Source: Mermis nigrescens
Taxonomy: Eukaryota > Nematoda > Enoplea > Mermithida > Mermithidae
NCBI GenBank assembly: GCA_036768485.1
Contig: JAVLUZ010000815.1
Location: 124,001-188,000, forward strand
DNA length: 64,000 nt
Direction: 5' to 3'
Shown here: piece after piece, positions 1 to 9,504 of the stretch
How positions within the stretch are numbered: position 1 is the first letter of the stretch
Layout of the letters: each line of letters opens with the position of its first letter
The notes under the pieces: model-generated
The model's database searches: none
What the model saw: the letters and a program-made list of their open reading frames with translations, nothing else
Told to the model about the DNA's origin: nothing
Made by a program: the position numbers and the translations under genes

Positions 1-234
1 CCTTAGGCTTTGCTCATGTCGGGCACCAATCTGAATCCGCAAGCGATTGTTGTCGCCACAAATTGAAAACTGAAAAATACCCCATACACCTTTTTTCCGT
101 TTTTTTCGCCTATCCATAAGCACGTGAACTTCAACAGCCTGTAACTCGGTCAATAATGCCGACCGCCACCTAGTTCTTTCAAATATGATCTCATCATCCC
201 AAAGTCAATTCGAAATTTGAAGTGTTCCAGTATT

Positions 235-543
235 GTAAATTTCGCCCAAAAATAGAATTGTTCGACTTTTGGTAGTGTATTCTAGCTAATTTCTGGGTCT
301 CTAAGGGAAACGATAAGAATCGTCTTAAAACGGCGCAAAGCGCCGATAAATTTGACATTTTTGATTTTTAAATGCAATTTCTTCCATTATATAGACATAA
401 TTACTCATTTAAAATTTTTTTCGAATTTCGGACTTTTTTTGCAACTTTTGTCTTCCCGAAAATCTCTGTACATGTACAAAGACGGTCCCGAAAAGTTTTT
501 GTACATCGGAAAAAATCTTTGCCAAATACAAAAAACCGTGATA
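235..543. mobile_element. Partial family A element (hAT-like MITE)
   Basis: The right-hand part of the family A consensus is present: GTAGTGTATT...CTAATTTCTGGGT, the GCGCAAAGCGC palindrome, TGTACATGTACAAAGACGGT and the terminal GCCAAATACAAAAAACCGTG. The left end and its TSD are missing, so it is a truncated copy. Confidence 0.7.
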
Positions 544-564
544 ATTTAGCATACTGTAAAATAT

Positions 565-790
565 TACTTTCAGTCAAAAACCAGCGGCTTAGACTGCAAA
601 TAAGTTCGGACACAGTGTAATATTATTTGCAGTCAAAAACCAGCGACATAGACTGCAAATAATATCACACACAGTTAAATATTATTTGCAGTCAAAAACC
701 TGCGACCTCGACTGCAAATAATATTAAATAATATCAAATAATATCGTTAGTTTTTGACTGCAAACAATATTATATTGTATACTATATTAT
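565..790. repeat. 59-bp tandem array of palindromic units
   Basis: The sequence CAGTCAAAAACC recurs at 571, 630 and 689, an exact 59-bp period. Each unit contains TATTTGCAGTC and its inverse GACTGCAAATA, so it can fold into a hairpin. Decayed single arms continue to about 800, including one in reverse orientation (GTTTTTGACTGCAAA). Confidence 0.8.
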
Positions 791-851
791 TTGCAGTTGA
801 CTGCGAATAATTACTGCTACATTAATAAAAAACATTACAAATAAAATTTGT

Positions 852-1400
852 TGTTCATTCTAATTTAGAAAAGTTTGATTTTCTTTTACGAATATATTGC
901 AGTTTGGAACCATACGTGGGCAGCAAAAAAATTCTGGGGGGAGGAGGTGCAAAATTTTTTGAAGGTCAAAAAATGGCCTTAAAAATGGTGGTATGGCGAT
1001 AAAAACACCATTTTTCGACGTTTCTCATCAAGCACTATCCATTAACATCAAAAAATTGCGAAAAAAACGAAAAAAATTTTTAAAAATTGAATTCTGGGGG
1101 GGTATTTTGATTTCTGGGGGGGGGGTATTTTGATTTCTGGGGGTGCATACCCCCCAAACCCCCACGCCCAGGTGTGTTTGGAACGATCTTCCAGACTTTG
1201 GTGTTTCTTCTGACCTAAATATATTTAAATCTAGGTAAGCAAACTTTGATTTATCTAGATATGTATCCTGTGGGACGCGCGTGAAATTTGTCATTCCATT
1301 GACTCGCATGTCCCGTTTCTGATTCGTAATTATATCTATTATGTATCTTGTCATTTTGTATTTTATCCGTTTGCTTTATTAGTAGTAAAATTTCATGTTG
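852..1400 (+). pseudogene. 3' end fragment of CR1-like retrotransposon, interrupted
   Basis: On the + strand this reads the C-terminal end of a CR1-type ORF2 (WNDLPDFG...DLNIFKSR, a stop, then ANFDLSRY) and the following 3' UTR. It closely matches the reverse complement of about 4260-4500 in the full element on the other strand. A family F element (911-1176) splits it. It carries an in-frame stop and no upstream ORF2, so it is dead. Confidence 0.8.
911..1176. mobile_element. Family F non-autonomous element with 8-bp TSD
   Basis: The ends read CATACGTGGGC and GCCCAGGTGTG, imperfect inverted repeats (9 of 11). The element is flanked by TTTGGAAC at 903-910 and 1177-1184, an exact 8-bp duplication. 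The uninterrupted retrotransposon copy near 4450 shows the empty site with one such octamer. It has no coding capacity and contains runs of C and G. The TSD length and CA-terminal ends suggest hAT. Confidence 0.8.
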
Positions 1401-1489
1401 TTGTTGAACCAAGCCCAAAATTTTTTCCACATGTCGAAATTTTGGTTTACAAAAACCCCTAAATGTGGAAGAAAAAAAACGGTGGGTGC

Positions 1490-1620
1490 TGCAGTGTAAT
1501 TACACAAGATTTAGTGTAATTTAAAATATTTAGTGTCGAATCTGAAGTAGGAGGCTTTTAGTGTAATTTGAGGTTTTTTAGTGTATTTTAGTGTAGTAAG
1601 TAGGATTTGAAGCTCCTCTA
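1490..1620. repeat. Short TTTAGTGTAATTT repeats
   Basis: The short motif TTTAGTGTA(AT)TTT occurs about six times in 130 bp with irregular spacing. It is a degenerate simple repeat of unknown origin; nothing coding is seen in 1400-1790. Confidence 0.55.
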
Positions 1621-1929
1621 AACATTATTCGATCGAAAATTCAAAAATTTTCGGCACTTCGCGCCGACTTTCATCAAAAGCATTTATATAAACTCTTTTG
1701 TGCACTGTGCACACTTTATTATAGACTTATTGCTGACTAACACCATTCCATGCTAGAGTGTATATGTAGCCTCGCAATAAGAAAAATTATCTACGTTTCT
1801 TGTGAATGCTCTGCTCACTGACTATAAGACTTGTTCCGCCCGATCACCGTTTTTTCCACTTTTCGGTCTTTTCGTCAACCAAAATTGGAAAAATGAAAAA
1901 GATTCCAGGGTTTGGCTGGCATTTGTGGA

Positions 1930-2560
1930 AAAATTCTATAATGCAAAAATGCGTTTTAGAGGAATAAAACTTCAAAATTTTTCGGCGTTTCACATCGGAT
2001 TAATTTAATTTTATACTTTTCATTGATGTTTAGGCAGCGCCGCGCCGATCGCAGCACTTATTTACAACTTGCTCTAGAACTTCATAATGCTTGAAAATCC
2101 TCGTCTACACGAATTTGGACAATTTTCGTAATGCAGAAATGCGTTTTAGAGAGGTAAAATGTCAAAATTTTCACTGATTTAGTTTTATAACTTATTATTA
2201 ATGTTTAGAAGGGCGCGCCGGATTTGGACAATTTTCGCAATGCAAAAATGCATTTTAGAGAGGTGTTTATAATGTCGAAATTTTCCGGCGCTTCGCGCTG
2301 AATTTAATTATTTTTATTACCTACTTGTTATTGACGTTTAGGCCATGCCGGATTCGGGCAATTTTTTCAATGCAAAAATGCGTTTTAGAGAAATAAAATA
2401 TCGAAAATCTCCGGTGCTACACGCCGAATTAATTTTATTACTTGTTATTCATGTTTAGGTCGCGCTGGATTCGGACAATTTCTGAGCTGCTAAAATGCAT
2501 TTTAGAAAAGTAAAATTTCGGAATTTTCTGGCGCTTCGCGCCATATTGACAAATTATTAA
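1930..2560. repeat. Degenerate tandem repeat of about 112-130 bp
   Basis: The core AATGC(A)AAAATGCGTTTTAGA recurs near 1941, 2131, 2243, 2371 and 2492. Each copy is followed by a GGCGCTTCGCGC-like palindrome and TTATTxxTGTTTAGG. The later spacings are about 112, 128 and 121 bp, so this is a decayed tandem array whose unit resembles the interior of family A/B elements. Confidence 0.65.
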
Positions 2561-2798
2561 GTATTTTATTGTCAAAGGCGAATTTCACGCAACCTTGTGC
2601 ATGAAAATCATTTTTAAGCGCTCAAGCGAGTAGCTACAAAAGCGATTTCTAGACAGCCTACTGTAACACAAATTCGCTCAGTAAAACTTCATATGAATAA
2701 TAATAATGGCCATGCACAGTAACGTGATTTAATGATTCAGTTTGAACCGCTTTTGTAATCGATTTATATTGACTCCAAAGTTGCCATATATTGTCTAC

Positions 2799-3242
2799 CT
2801 TTTTCAAATGCTGCTGTCGAACGTGTGTTTTCAATAGTGGGTGGTGCGAAGAATAAATTGCATAATCGGTTATTGTGCGACATGGTTGAGGCCATTCTTA
2901 CTTTAGATATGGTTTTTGCTCTTCAAATGTGCCATTGTCTGAATTTTGCTGCCAAAAAATATTTTTTTACGGTTTACCGACATATTTTATGATGCCGAAG
3001 ATGTCATTATGTGCTTGATTATGATCCCGATGTCATTGATGCTTTAGATTTATTACAATTTCTTACTTTAGATATGGTTTAAACTCTTTAAATGTGCCAT
3101 TATCTGAATTTTGCTGTCAAAAAATATTTACTCACGGTTTACCGACACGTTTTATGATGCCGAAGATGTCAGTAATGAGCTTGATTATGATCCCGATGTC
3201 ATTGATGCTTTAGATTTATTACAAAATGGTTTAACTGTTTAG
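2799..3242 (+). pseudogene. hAT transposase C-terminal relic with 165-bp duplication
   Basis: The frame opening FSNAAVERVFSIVGGAKNKL then HNRLLCDMVEAILTLDM is the hAT C-terminal dimerisation domain. The VERVFS and NRL motifs are diagnostic. The tail FTDTFYDAEDVSNELDYDPD ends in a stop near 3242. A 165-bp stretch is tandemly duplicated (copies begin at 2896 and 3061) and the first copy is frameshifted, so the gene is broken. The catalytic N-terminal part is not seen upstream. It may be a remnant of the source that mobilised the hAT-like MITEs. Confidence 0.8.
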
Positions 3243-4204
3243 CAGAATTCATTGAATAAACCTTCATTACATTTACAGTATATTTCCTGATTAATAAAGA
3301 GGTATAATGTAGGTACTCGATTTTTCTAAGCTTACTTGCTTATACATTTTTTCAAGGTTTGTTTTTGAATAATTTTTCATTATCTCCGGGATGTTTTTTG
3401 TGTGCAAAACGAAGAGCTTTTTCGAGCCAAAATAATTTTTAAAACTGGTATATATAAATGCAAAAATAGCGATCATTTTCGAGCACTTTTGGAGAAAATT
3501 TCTAATTTTAATTTCTTTTTTGCCTTCATCTCATACATGCACATAGGGGGTGAAGGAGGTATAACCCTTCTGAAGGGTCAGCCGGACAGGTACCGTCCGG
3601 CGTTTTTGAGCTGATGGAACGTTTTTGGCATCATTTTGAGGTCAAAGCAGTAAAAACGTCAAAAAAAGTTCTGGCGCTTCGCGCCAGATTAAGTACTTTT
3701 AAGTGTTTTTTACTCAACAAAACACCCAAAATTGATAAATGTTTGCATTTTTAAGTGTTAGGAGTGATATAATGCAGTCAAAATGGACTAAAAATGCTTT
3801 CAAAATGCGATATTACCACGAAAAAGCGTTTTATAGGCTATTTTGATCGTTAAAACAGCAAAAAAATCGTGAGTGTTAAATTTACTGTTTTGGATTTTGC
3901 GATTCCACCCCCTGCCGACCCAGACCTTGTGCACCTACATATGCTTCATCTGGCCTAATTTTCCCCAGAAAATTTGCCATTTTTCTATTCTGACCCACAT
4001 ACGTGCATGTCTGATTTTGAATAACATCACACAACACGTGAACGCTGGGAGGATATGAGATGTATCCTCCTGCCACAACTTTTGAAAGGCATACCCCCTC
4101 AGGCTATTTGCAGACCAAAACTTATTGTTGGAATTATCAAAGAGCGCCAAACGATGTCCAACTGTACAACCTGAATTAGTAAGAAGTCATCAATACGAGA
4201 AAGA
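3243..4204. other. No gene seen; decayed repeats
   Basis: The short open frames here lack any coding signal. A CTGGCGCTTCGCGCCAG palindrome lies at about 3669-3685. The text around 3870-4100 looks like another decayed non-autonomous element (CACCTACATATGCTTCATC, then ACATACGTGCATG). Nothing else is supportable. Confidence 0.5.
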
Positions 4205-4210
4205 AGCAAA

Positions 4211-4242
<32 letters not shown>

Positions 4243-4246
4243 AAAT
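4211..4246. repeat. (GAAA)n microsatellite, retrotransposon 3' terminus
   Basis: About nine GAAA units are seen; on the element's own strand this is (CTTT)n. It lies at the 3' end of the CR1-like element and probably originated from its terminal repeat. Confidence 0.8.
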
Positions 4247-4347
4247 TTATTACTAATACCAACAGTTAAAATACGAAATGACAAGATATATAATAAATGC
4301 AATTACGAATTAGTAAAGGGACATGCGAGTCAATGGAATGACAAGTT

Positions 4348-4569
4348 TTACGCGCGCCCCACAAGATATCTAGATAAATCAAAGTTTGCTAATCTAGATT
4401 TAAATATGTTTAGGTTAGGGGAAGAAACAATGAAGTCAGGAAGATCGTTCCAAACTGCGATGTATTTGTAAAAGAAATCAAACTTTTCTAAATTAGAATG
4501 TACAGTAGGTATGACTAATTTAAATCTATTAATGCTACGGGTAATATTATGATTAAATACAAAAATCAT
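4348..4569 (-). pseudogene. Frameshifted C-terminal tail of ORF2
   Basis: This shifted frame encodes FNHNITRSINRFKLVIPTVH, FFYKYIAVWNDLPDFIV and LNIFKSRLANFDL. This is the R...F/Y...WN-LP pattern with which CR1 and jockey-type reverse transcriptases normally end. It overlaps the last codons of the main frame (which stops at 4553), so a small indel near 4555-4570 has split the protein. The same block is seen at 1186 on the + strand. Confidence 0.8.
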
Positions 4570-7129
4570 CAGCTTCCAAACATGATTTATGACAAATAAT
4601 TTGATACATCATACACAGACAAATCTGCAAGCGTCTTAATTCAAGTCTGCACAATTTAAGTTGTGTTAAACGATCCTCGTAAGAAAAAATATTATTATAG
4701 CCAAAAATATATTTAGTGAATCTACGTTGAACAGCTTCCAATCTATCTATATCCTTAAGATAAGAGGGGTTCCATACACTGCAACAATACTCTAATAAAG
4801 GTCTAACATAACAACTATAAGCTTTAACAAGATTACCTTTATCACGCGAAAAAAATGATTTGCGTATTAAAATACATCTAAAGAAAGCTTTTTTAATCAA
4901 AGAATTATAATGTTCCTTAAATTTTAAATTTCGAGGAATCAAAACTCCTAAATCACGGACAAACGGATCACTAGAAATAATTTCCCCATTTAGTCTATAA
5001 ACAGCTTTTTGATTATTATTACCCAAATATAGAACTTGACTTTTGGTTCGAGAAATAGGTAAATCCCATGCAATTGCCCAGTCAATAATCTTATCTAAAT
5101 CAGACTGTAATAATTTACAGTTACGACTAATATTGAAAATTTTGATATCATCTGCGAACATATAAACCGTACTACAAATATTATCACATATATCATTTAT
5201 AAAAATCGAAAAGAGCGTAGGTCCAAGGACACTTCCTTGGACGACACCGCTGGTAACAGGCACATAATCTGAAAAAGACTGATTAACGCGAACACATTGG
5301 GAACGATTAAACAAATAGGCCTTTAACCATGCATACAAATTACCGTTTATTCCATATCCGTTTAACTTAATAAGAAGTTTTTCCATATTTACTTTATCAA
5401 AAGCTTTAGAGAAATCTAAATATATTATATCAACAGTTTCTTTTTTAGCTAACGACTGAATCCATGAAAATTTACACTTTAACAATTGTGTTTCACAAGA
5501 TTTATTCTTTTGAAAACCAAATTGAAAAGGAGATATTAGTTTATTAACCTTAAGAAAGTCTAACAATTGACTATTAATAATTCTTTCCATAATTTTGGCA
5601 ATAGAACAACAAAGAGAAACGGGCCTGTAATTATCCACTAATGCTGGATCCCCCTTTTTTAATATTGGAATAACATGTGCCATGCTCCAAAGCTCGGGAA
5701 TATTTCCAGACAGAAAAGATACAGTGAAAATACTAACTAACGGCTTTATCATTTGAAACGACAATTTTTTAATAAAAAGATTACATATGCCATCGGGGCC
5801 AACTGCAATAGACGTATTTAGATGGTTAATGGCTTCCAATACGCGATCCTCACTAAAAATAATGTCAGAAAGCGAAAAATCACAGCGCTTCTGAAAAAGA
5901 AAATTCGCGTTAGTAATGTCACTAGAAAACACTGAAGCGAAATAATCATTAAAAATGTTAGCCTTGCGTAATGAATCGGTTATAACATTATTATCAGAAA
6001 ATGTTAGAGGAGGAATTTCACTGCGACTTTTTAACCTATTATTTACAAAAGTATAGAAAGCTTTAGGATTATTATTCTTGAGCAATTTGTTTTCTTGAGA
6101 AGAGAAATAATTATGAATAGTTCTACGTAGAGCCTTACAATGATTTCGATATTTAACTTTAGTTCCTGGAGTTTTACACCTTTTATACTTATCCCATAGA
6201 GAACGTTTTTTAAGAAATAATTTATGTAAGCTTTTAGGGTATTTAAATTTTAATTTAGCCCTAAAAGTAGGTACAAAACTAAAAATAAGAGGATTTAATA
6301 TACTTAAAAAAACATTATACATGTCATTAACTGTTGAGCATGTAGAAAAAATGTCAGGCCAAGAAACAGAGGATAAAAAAGTAGCTATACTCTCGTAGTC
6401 CGCTTTATTGAAATTTAAGCTAGGTTTATCTCCATCTTGAAAAGTTCTAGTTAAAATTTCAAAAGAAATCGAATTATGGTCGCTTGTTGAAAAAGGAGGA
6501 AGAACCTGGATATTAAAAACGTTATATGCAGCAAATACTACATCAATCAAAGTATTATCGTGAGTATTTTCTTTAACTAACTGTTGCAGACCACTAGCTG
6601 ATAAGTAATCAAAAAATAATTCGTTTAATGGATTAAATGTAAAAGTACCATGAAACCAATCAATTTTAGGCAAATTTAGATCCCCTACTATAATAACGGG
6701 ATGACAACTATTAGTAGCCCATTCAATTAAATTACATATCCGAAGTGCAGTATCAAAATCATACTGAGGAGGTCTATAAACTAACAAACATCTTATAACA
6801 TCTCCACCTTTTAAAATTTCAACTACTAAAGTATCAGACACAAACAGAGAAGCAGGAACTTTAACGCATCGAGCATAAAGATGAGGTTTAGCAAAAATTA
6901 AAACTCCACCTCCCCGCTTATTCTTACGATCTGATCGGAGAATAATATAATTTTTTAACGGACATAATAGACTGTCGGAAATAGATTCATTTAACCAGGT
7001 TTCACAAAAAAATAATATATCGAATTTTGCAGTATTTAACAGAAAGTGAAGTTCCCCTAACTTATTCACAATACTACGAGAATTACATAGCAAACATTTA
7101 ATATTAACAAAATAACGGGGCGAATTTAC
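4553..7129 (-). CDS. Retrotransposon ORF2: endonuclease and reverse transcriptase
   Basis: The protein nicks the target DNA and copies element RNA by target-primed reverse transcription. Counting from the TTG at 7093, an APE-type endonuclease occupies about residues 1-215 with E31 (FFCETWLN), D138/N140 (GDLNLPKIDW) and D205/H206 (TSDHNSI). The reverse transcriptase spans about 425-700 with DNYRPVSL (488-495), D560 (YLDFSKAFDKV), VQGSVLGPTLF (618-628) and the FADD box (646-649). All catalytic motifs are present. No ATG occurs before residue 258, and the frame opens directly after the ORF1 stop. A stop at 4553 truncates the tail by frameshift. Confidence 0.9.
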   Translation of the reverse strand, partial: VNSPRYFVNIKCLLCNSRSIVNKLGELHFLLNTAKFDILFFCETWLNESISDSLLCPLKNYIILRSDRKNKRGGGVLIFAKPHLYARCVKVPASLFVSDTLVVEILKGGDVIRCLLVYRPPQYDFDTALRICNLIEWATNSCHPVIIVGDLNLPKIDWFHGTFTFNPLNELFFDYLSASGLQQLVKENTHDNTLIDVVFAAYNVFNIQVLPPFSTSDHNSISFEILTRTFQDGDKPSLNFNKADYESIATFLSSVSWPDIFSTCSTVNDMYNVFLSILNPLIFSFVPTFRAKLKFKYPKSLHKLFLKKRSLWDKYKRCKTPGTKVKYRNHCKALRRTIHNYFSSQENKLLKNNNPKAFYTFVNNRLKSRSEIPPLTFSDNNVITDSLRKANIFNDYFASVFSSDITNANFLFQKRCDFSLSDIIFSEDRVLEAINHLNTSIAVGPDGICNLFIKKLSFQMIKPLVSIFTVSFLSGNIPELWSMAHVIPILKKGDPALVDNYRPVSLCCSIAKIMERIINSQLLDFLKVNKLISPFQFGFQKNKSCETQLLKCKFSWIQSLAKKETVDIIYLDFSKAFDKVNMEKLLIKLNGYGINGNLYAWLKAYLFNRSQCVRVNQSFSDYVPVTSGVVQGSVLGPTLFSIFINDICDNICSTVYMFADDIKIFNISRNCKLLQSDLDKIIDWAIAWDLPISRTKSQVLYLGNNNQKAVYRLNGEIISSDPFVRDLGVLIPRNLKFKEHYNSLIKKAFFRCILIRKSFFSRDKGNLVKAYSCYVRPLLEYCCSVWNPSYLKDIDRLEAVQRRFTKYIFGYNNIFSYEDRLTQLKLCRLELRRLQICLCMMYQIICHKSCLEADDFCI

Positions 7130-7600
7130 CTAAATATTAGACGCGTGTTGACCATGTTGAGCACGAAATTTGGGATTAGATGGTTTAGGGGCTGTAGAAC
7201 GAGGATCATAGACTCGTACAGTTTTCTTCTTCACACAGTCATCCCTAAAGTCGATATATAGATTAGTCTCGCCCGCGTCCAGTCGTTGGTGCAACTCGTC
7301 GTTAAGTTCACGCTGACGTTTTCGCTGAAGAAACGACAAATCCGGTCGCGCACGTAATTTTGAGTAGACGTTTGTTGGATTTGCAGGGCGGACAACTTTG
7401 TTGATAAGACCAATAAAGCGACGTTGAGCACGTGACGAAGAAAGACAAACTTTCAGAAACTGAGGTTTGTCTGAATATTTGGGACCGTCTCTAAATACCT
7501 GCGTTATATCGGCAGATGAAAAATCAGAGTCTTTATTATAATCATCAATTAAAGATTTAACCGAAACAAGGTCATCGTTAGATTCGGCTAAACCAAATAC
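7130..7600 (-). pseudogene. Retrotransposon ORF1, C-terminal part
   Basis: The frame is open from about 7600 to a TAG at 7132-7130. It encodes DITQVFRDGPKYSDKPQFLK, ARPDLSFLQRKRQRELNDEL and LDAGETNLYIDFRDDCVKKK, then a basic Pro-rich tail. The LQxRLDAGExNLYIDFRxxxVKxK block is typical of ORF1 ends in animal CR1/jockey-type elements. The N-terminal part is lost in A-rich low complexity. Its stop codon lies in the same frame as ORF2 with no gap. Confidence 0.75.
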
Positions 7601-7609
7601 AAAAAAGAA

Positions 7610-7975
7610 ATAAACAAAAAGAAATAATGAGAAAAAGAAAGAAAATAAAATAAAATAAAAAATAAATAAATATCAAGCAAATATTGAAAAAAAGAAGAAA
7701 GAAAGACAGATATAGAGGTGCGTGAATCATGCTATTAGTAAGAAAGAAACAAAAAGGACACGTAAAATAGCACAAGTGTACCTAAAAATAATTATATTAT
7801 GAGAGATTACATGTTTTATGAGGCGTAAAAGTCTAAATGAAACAGAAAAAGTAGGCAGGATTATAAAACGAAAATTTACATCAAAAAGGTATGGAGAAAG
7901 GAGAAAAAAACAAAAAGAAGAAGAAGAAGAAAAGAAAAAAAACGTAGAAGAGGAAAGAGAAGAAAAAATCGAAAA
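7610..7975. repeat. A/G-rich low-complexity tract
   Basis: The tract is made of irregular GAAA, AAAT and AAG runs (for example AAAATAAAATAAAAAATAAAT and AAGAAGAAGAAGAAAAG). The long frames on the - strand are Phe/Leu/Ser-rich translations of this tract and not genes. It lies between ORF1 and the structured segment at 7999-8092. Confidence 0.7.
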
Positions 7976-7998
7976 ATCATAAATAGACGAGGTCATCA

Positions 7999-8092
7999 GA
8001 GAGGAACTAGGTTGCTACAGTTTCGTGCCTTTAATCCTCTGACTGTCACTGCAACCTAGCGGCACCAGTATAGGCGGCTAGACTGCCTCTCA
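7999..8092. repeat. Nested inverted repeat
   Basis: CTAGGTTGC (8007-8015) pairs perfectly with GCAACCTAG (8051-8059), and an outer GAGAGG (7999-8004) pairs with CCTCTC (8087-8092). It is a G+C-rich island in A-rich DNA, on the 5' side of the retrotransposon. It may be a structured 5' UTR piece of that element. Confidence 0.5.
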
Positions 8093-8340
8093 TCGTTAAA
8101 AAAGGGAAAAAATTAATTATTGAATAAATAAATAAACGAATTAACATTATAGATACGTATTTTTCGAGTAATTTCCTGTCCGTTCATTCATTCAGACACT
8201 TTTTGTTTATTATTCTGTGCATGTTTGATAGCCCAAGTCATTCCATCATTCTAATTATCATTTGTTTTCATGCAAACTTAATCACTAATATTCAAGAAGA
8301 GTAAAATACAACGGAATAAAGCGTTTTTACGAGTTGTGAC

Positions 8341-9313
8341 CATACCAGGGCGTGGGTGAGGTGGTATGCACCCCCCAGAAACCAAAATACCCCCCTTGAA
8401 TTCAATTTTTGAAATTTTTTTTCCGCAATTTTTTGATGCCAATCACTGTTTTTTTGTACGAGCCTCTTTGTACATGTACAAAGATCTCCGGGAAAGTCTT
8501 TGTACGAGCGAAATTTTTTTGTTACATATAACGTATAGATATGCTATTGAATGTACACATTTTTATATACTACTAGATTGTTATCCGTGACACGCACGCT
8601 TCGCAAAAGGTGTAACTTTGTTTTAAATTCAGCTGGTTATATTAGTTCGGCCCGTAACGCCAAAATTTTTATGAGTCTTAGGTTGAAATTACACATAAAA
8701 TTCGACTGAGTATGTTAAAATAACTTGTGTTACACAATTATAAATAATAAAGCGATTGCAATGTGCTGAGTGAATCTCATAATAGACACCAATTTGCTCA
8801 TGAATTTAATGCAACGCAAAGATAAAAGAGTCAATTTTATTTTCAAACGGCAGAAAACAGTGCAAAGTTGTTTAATACTTCTTTATTCTGCATAAAACCT
8901 TTATAAAACAGTAGAAATAGATGTCAAAGATGCTTAAATCTGCACAAAGATGCTTAAAGATAGATTTTTGAGTGTTTAATGCCAGTGCTTGGAGCTAAAT
9001 ACAATGTAATTATGATATTCGGCGCGAAGCGCCTAAAATTTTTGAAATTTTGCTAAAAAATACTCAAAAAAGTGTTAAAATCACTATTACTTTGCCCCAA
9101 AAAGTCTTTGTACATTGTACAAAGATGGCTTTGAAAATCTTTGTACGAGCCTCTAAATCTTTGTCTCGTACAAAAAACAGTGATGCCAATGGATAGTGCT
9201 CGATGAGAAACGTTGAAAAATGGTGTTTTTTCGCCATACCACCATTTTTAGGGCCATTTTTCGACCTTTGAAAAAATCTTGCACCCCCAGAACTTTGGTG
9301 TAGCCCACCTATG
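8341..9313. mobile_element. Family F element, split by an A-type insertion
   Basis: The outer ends are CATACCAGGGCGTGGG and CCCACCTATG (inverse CATAGGTGGG). Flanks GTTGTGAC (8333-8340) and GTTGTGAA (9314-9321) agree at 7 of 8 bases. The right part (9191-9313) matches the interior of the copy at 911-1176 in reverse orientation. The copy is split by the element at 8444-9182. It ends about 190 bp before the Crag start codon. Confidence 0.7.
8444..9182. mobile_element. Family A2 element with perfect 8-bp TSD, nested
   Basis: The terminal inverted repeats CACTGTTTTTTTGTACGAG and CTCGTACAAAAAACAGTG differ by one T. The flanking duplications ATGCCAAT (8436-8443 and 9183-9190) are exact. The 739-bp interior has no ORF but includes a GGCGCGAAGCGCC palindrome at 9019. 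TIR and TSD features are hAT-like. It sits inside the family F copy. Confidence 0.88.
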
Positions 9314-9504
9314 GTTGTGAAGGGGGTAAGGAACGACAGAAATATTTGAAAAATCAACGTAAACTCATCATTTTCGTGCCATAATTTGCCTTAAAATCAT
9401 TAAGATTCCTCAAGGAAACTCGAGACTACTTGATCGCGCACAGCTTCACTCGTATTAATGCAATTTATTATTGCTGTTCTTGTCGTATTTTAAGCCATTA
9501 AATA

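Larger units (their letters stand above)
4205..7610 (-). mobile_element. CR1-like non-LTR retrotransposon, 5'-truncated
   Basis: The element reads on the - strand: end of ORF1 (about 7600-7130), ORF2 with endonuclease and reverse transcriptase (7129-4553), a frameshifted ORF2 tail (about 4569-4348), a 3' UTR, and a terminal (CTTT)n repeat at 4246-4211. A short tandem repeat at the 3' end instead of a poly(A) tail is typical of CR1-type elements. Upstream of 7600 the sequence becomes A-rich low complexity and the rest of ORF1 is not readable, although a structured region at 7999-8092 may belong to its 5' part. Confidence 0.88.

Noticed and set aside
7578..7996. Phe/Leu/Ser-rich frames on the - strand
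   Set aside because: They translate an A/G-rich low-complexity tract beside the retrotransposon.
8560..8615. Possible reverse-oriented Helitron 3' end (ACTAG near a GTGACACGCACG stem)
   Set aside because: The stem is only four base pairs and no matching 5' end is found; it also lies inside an element with well-defined hAT-like ends.
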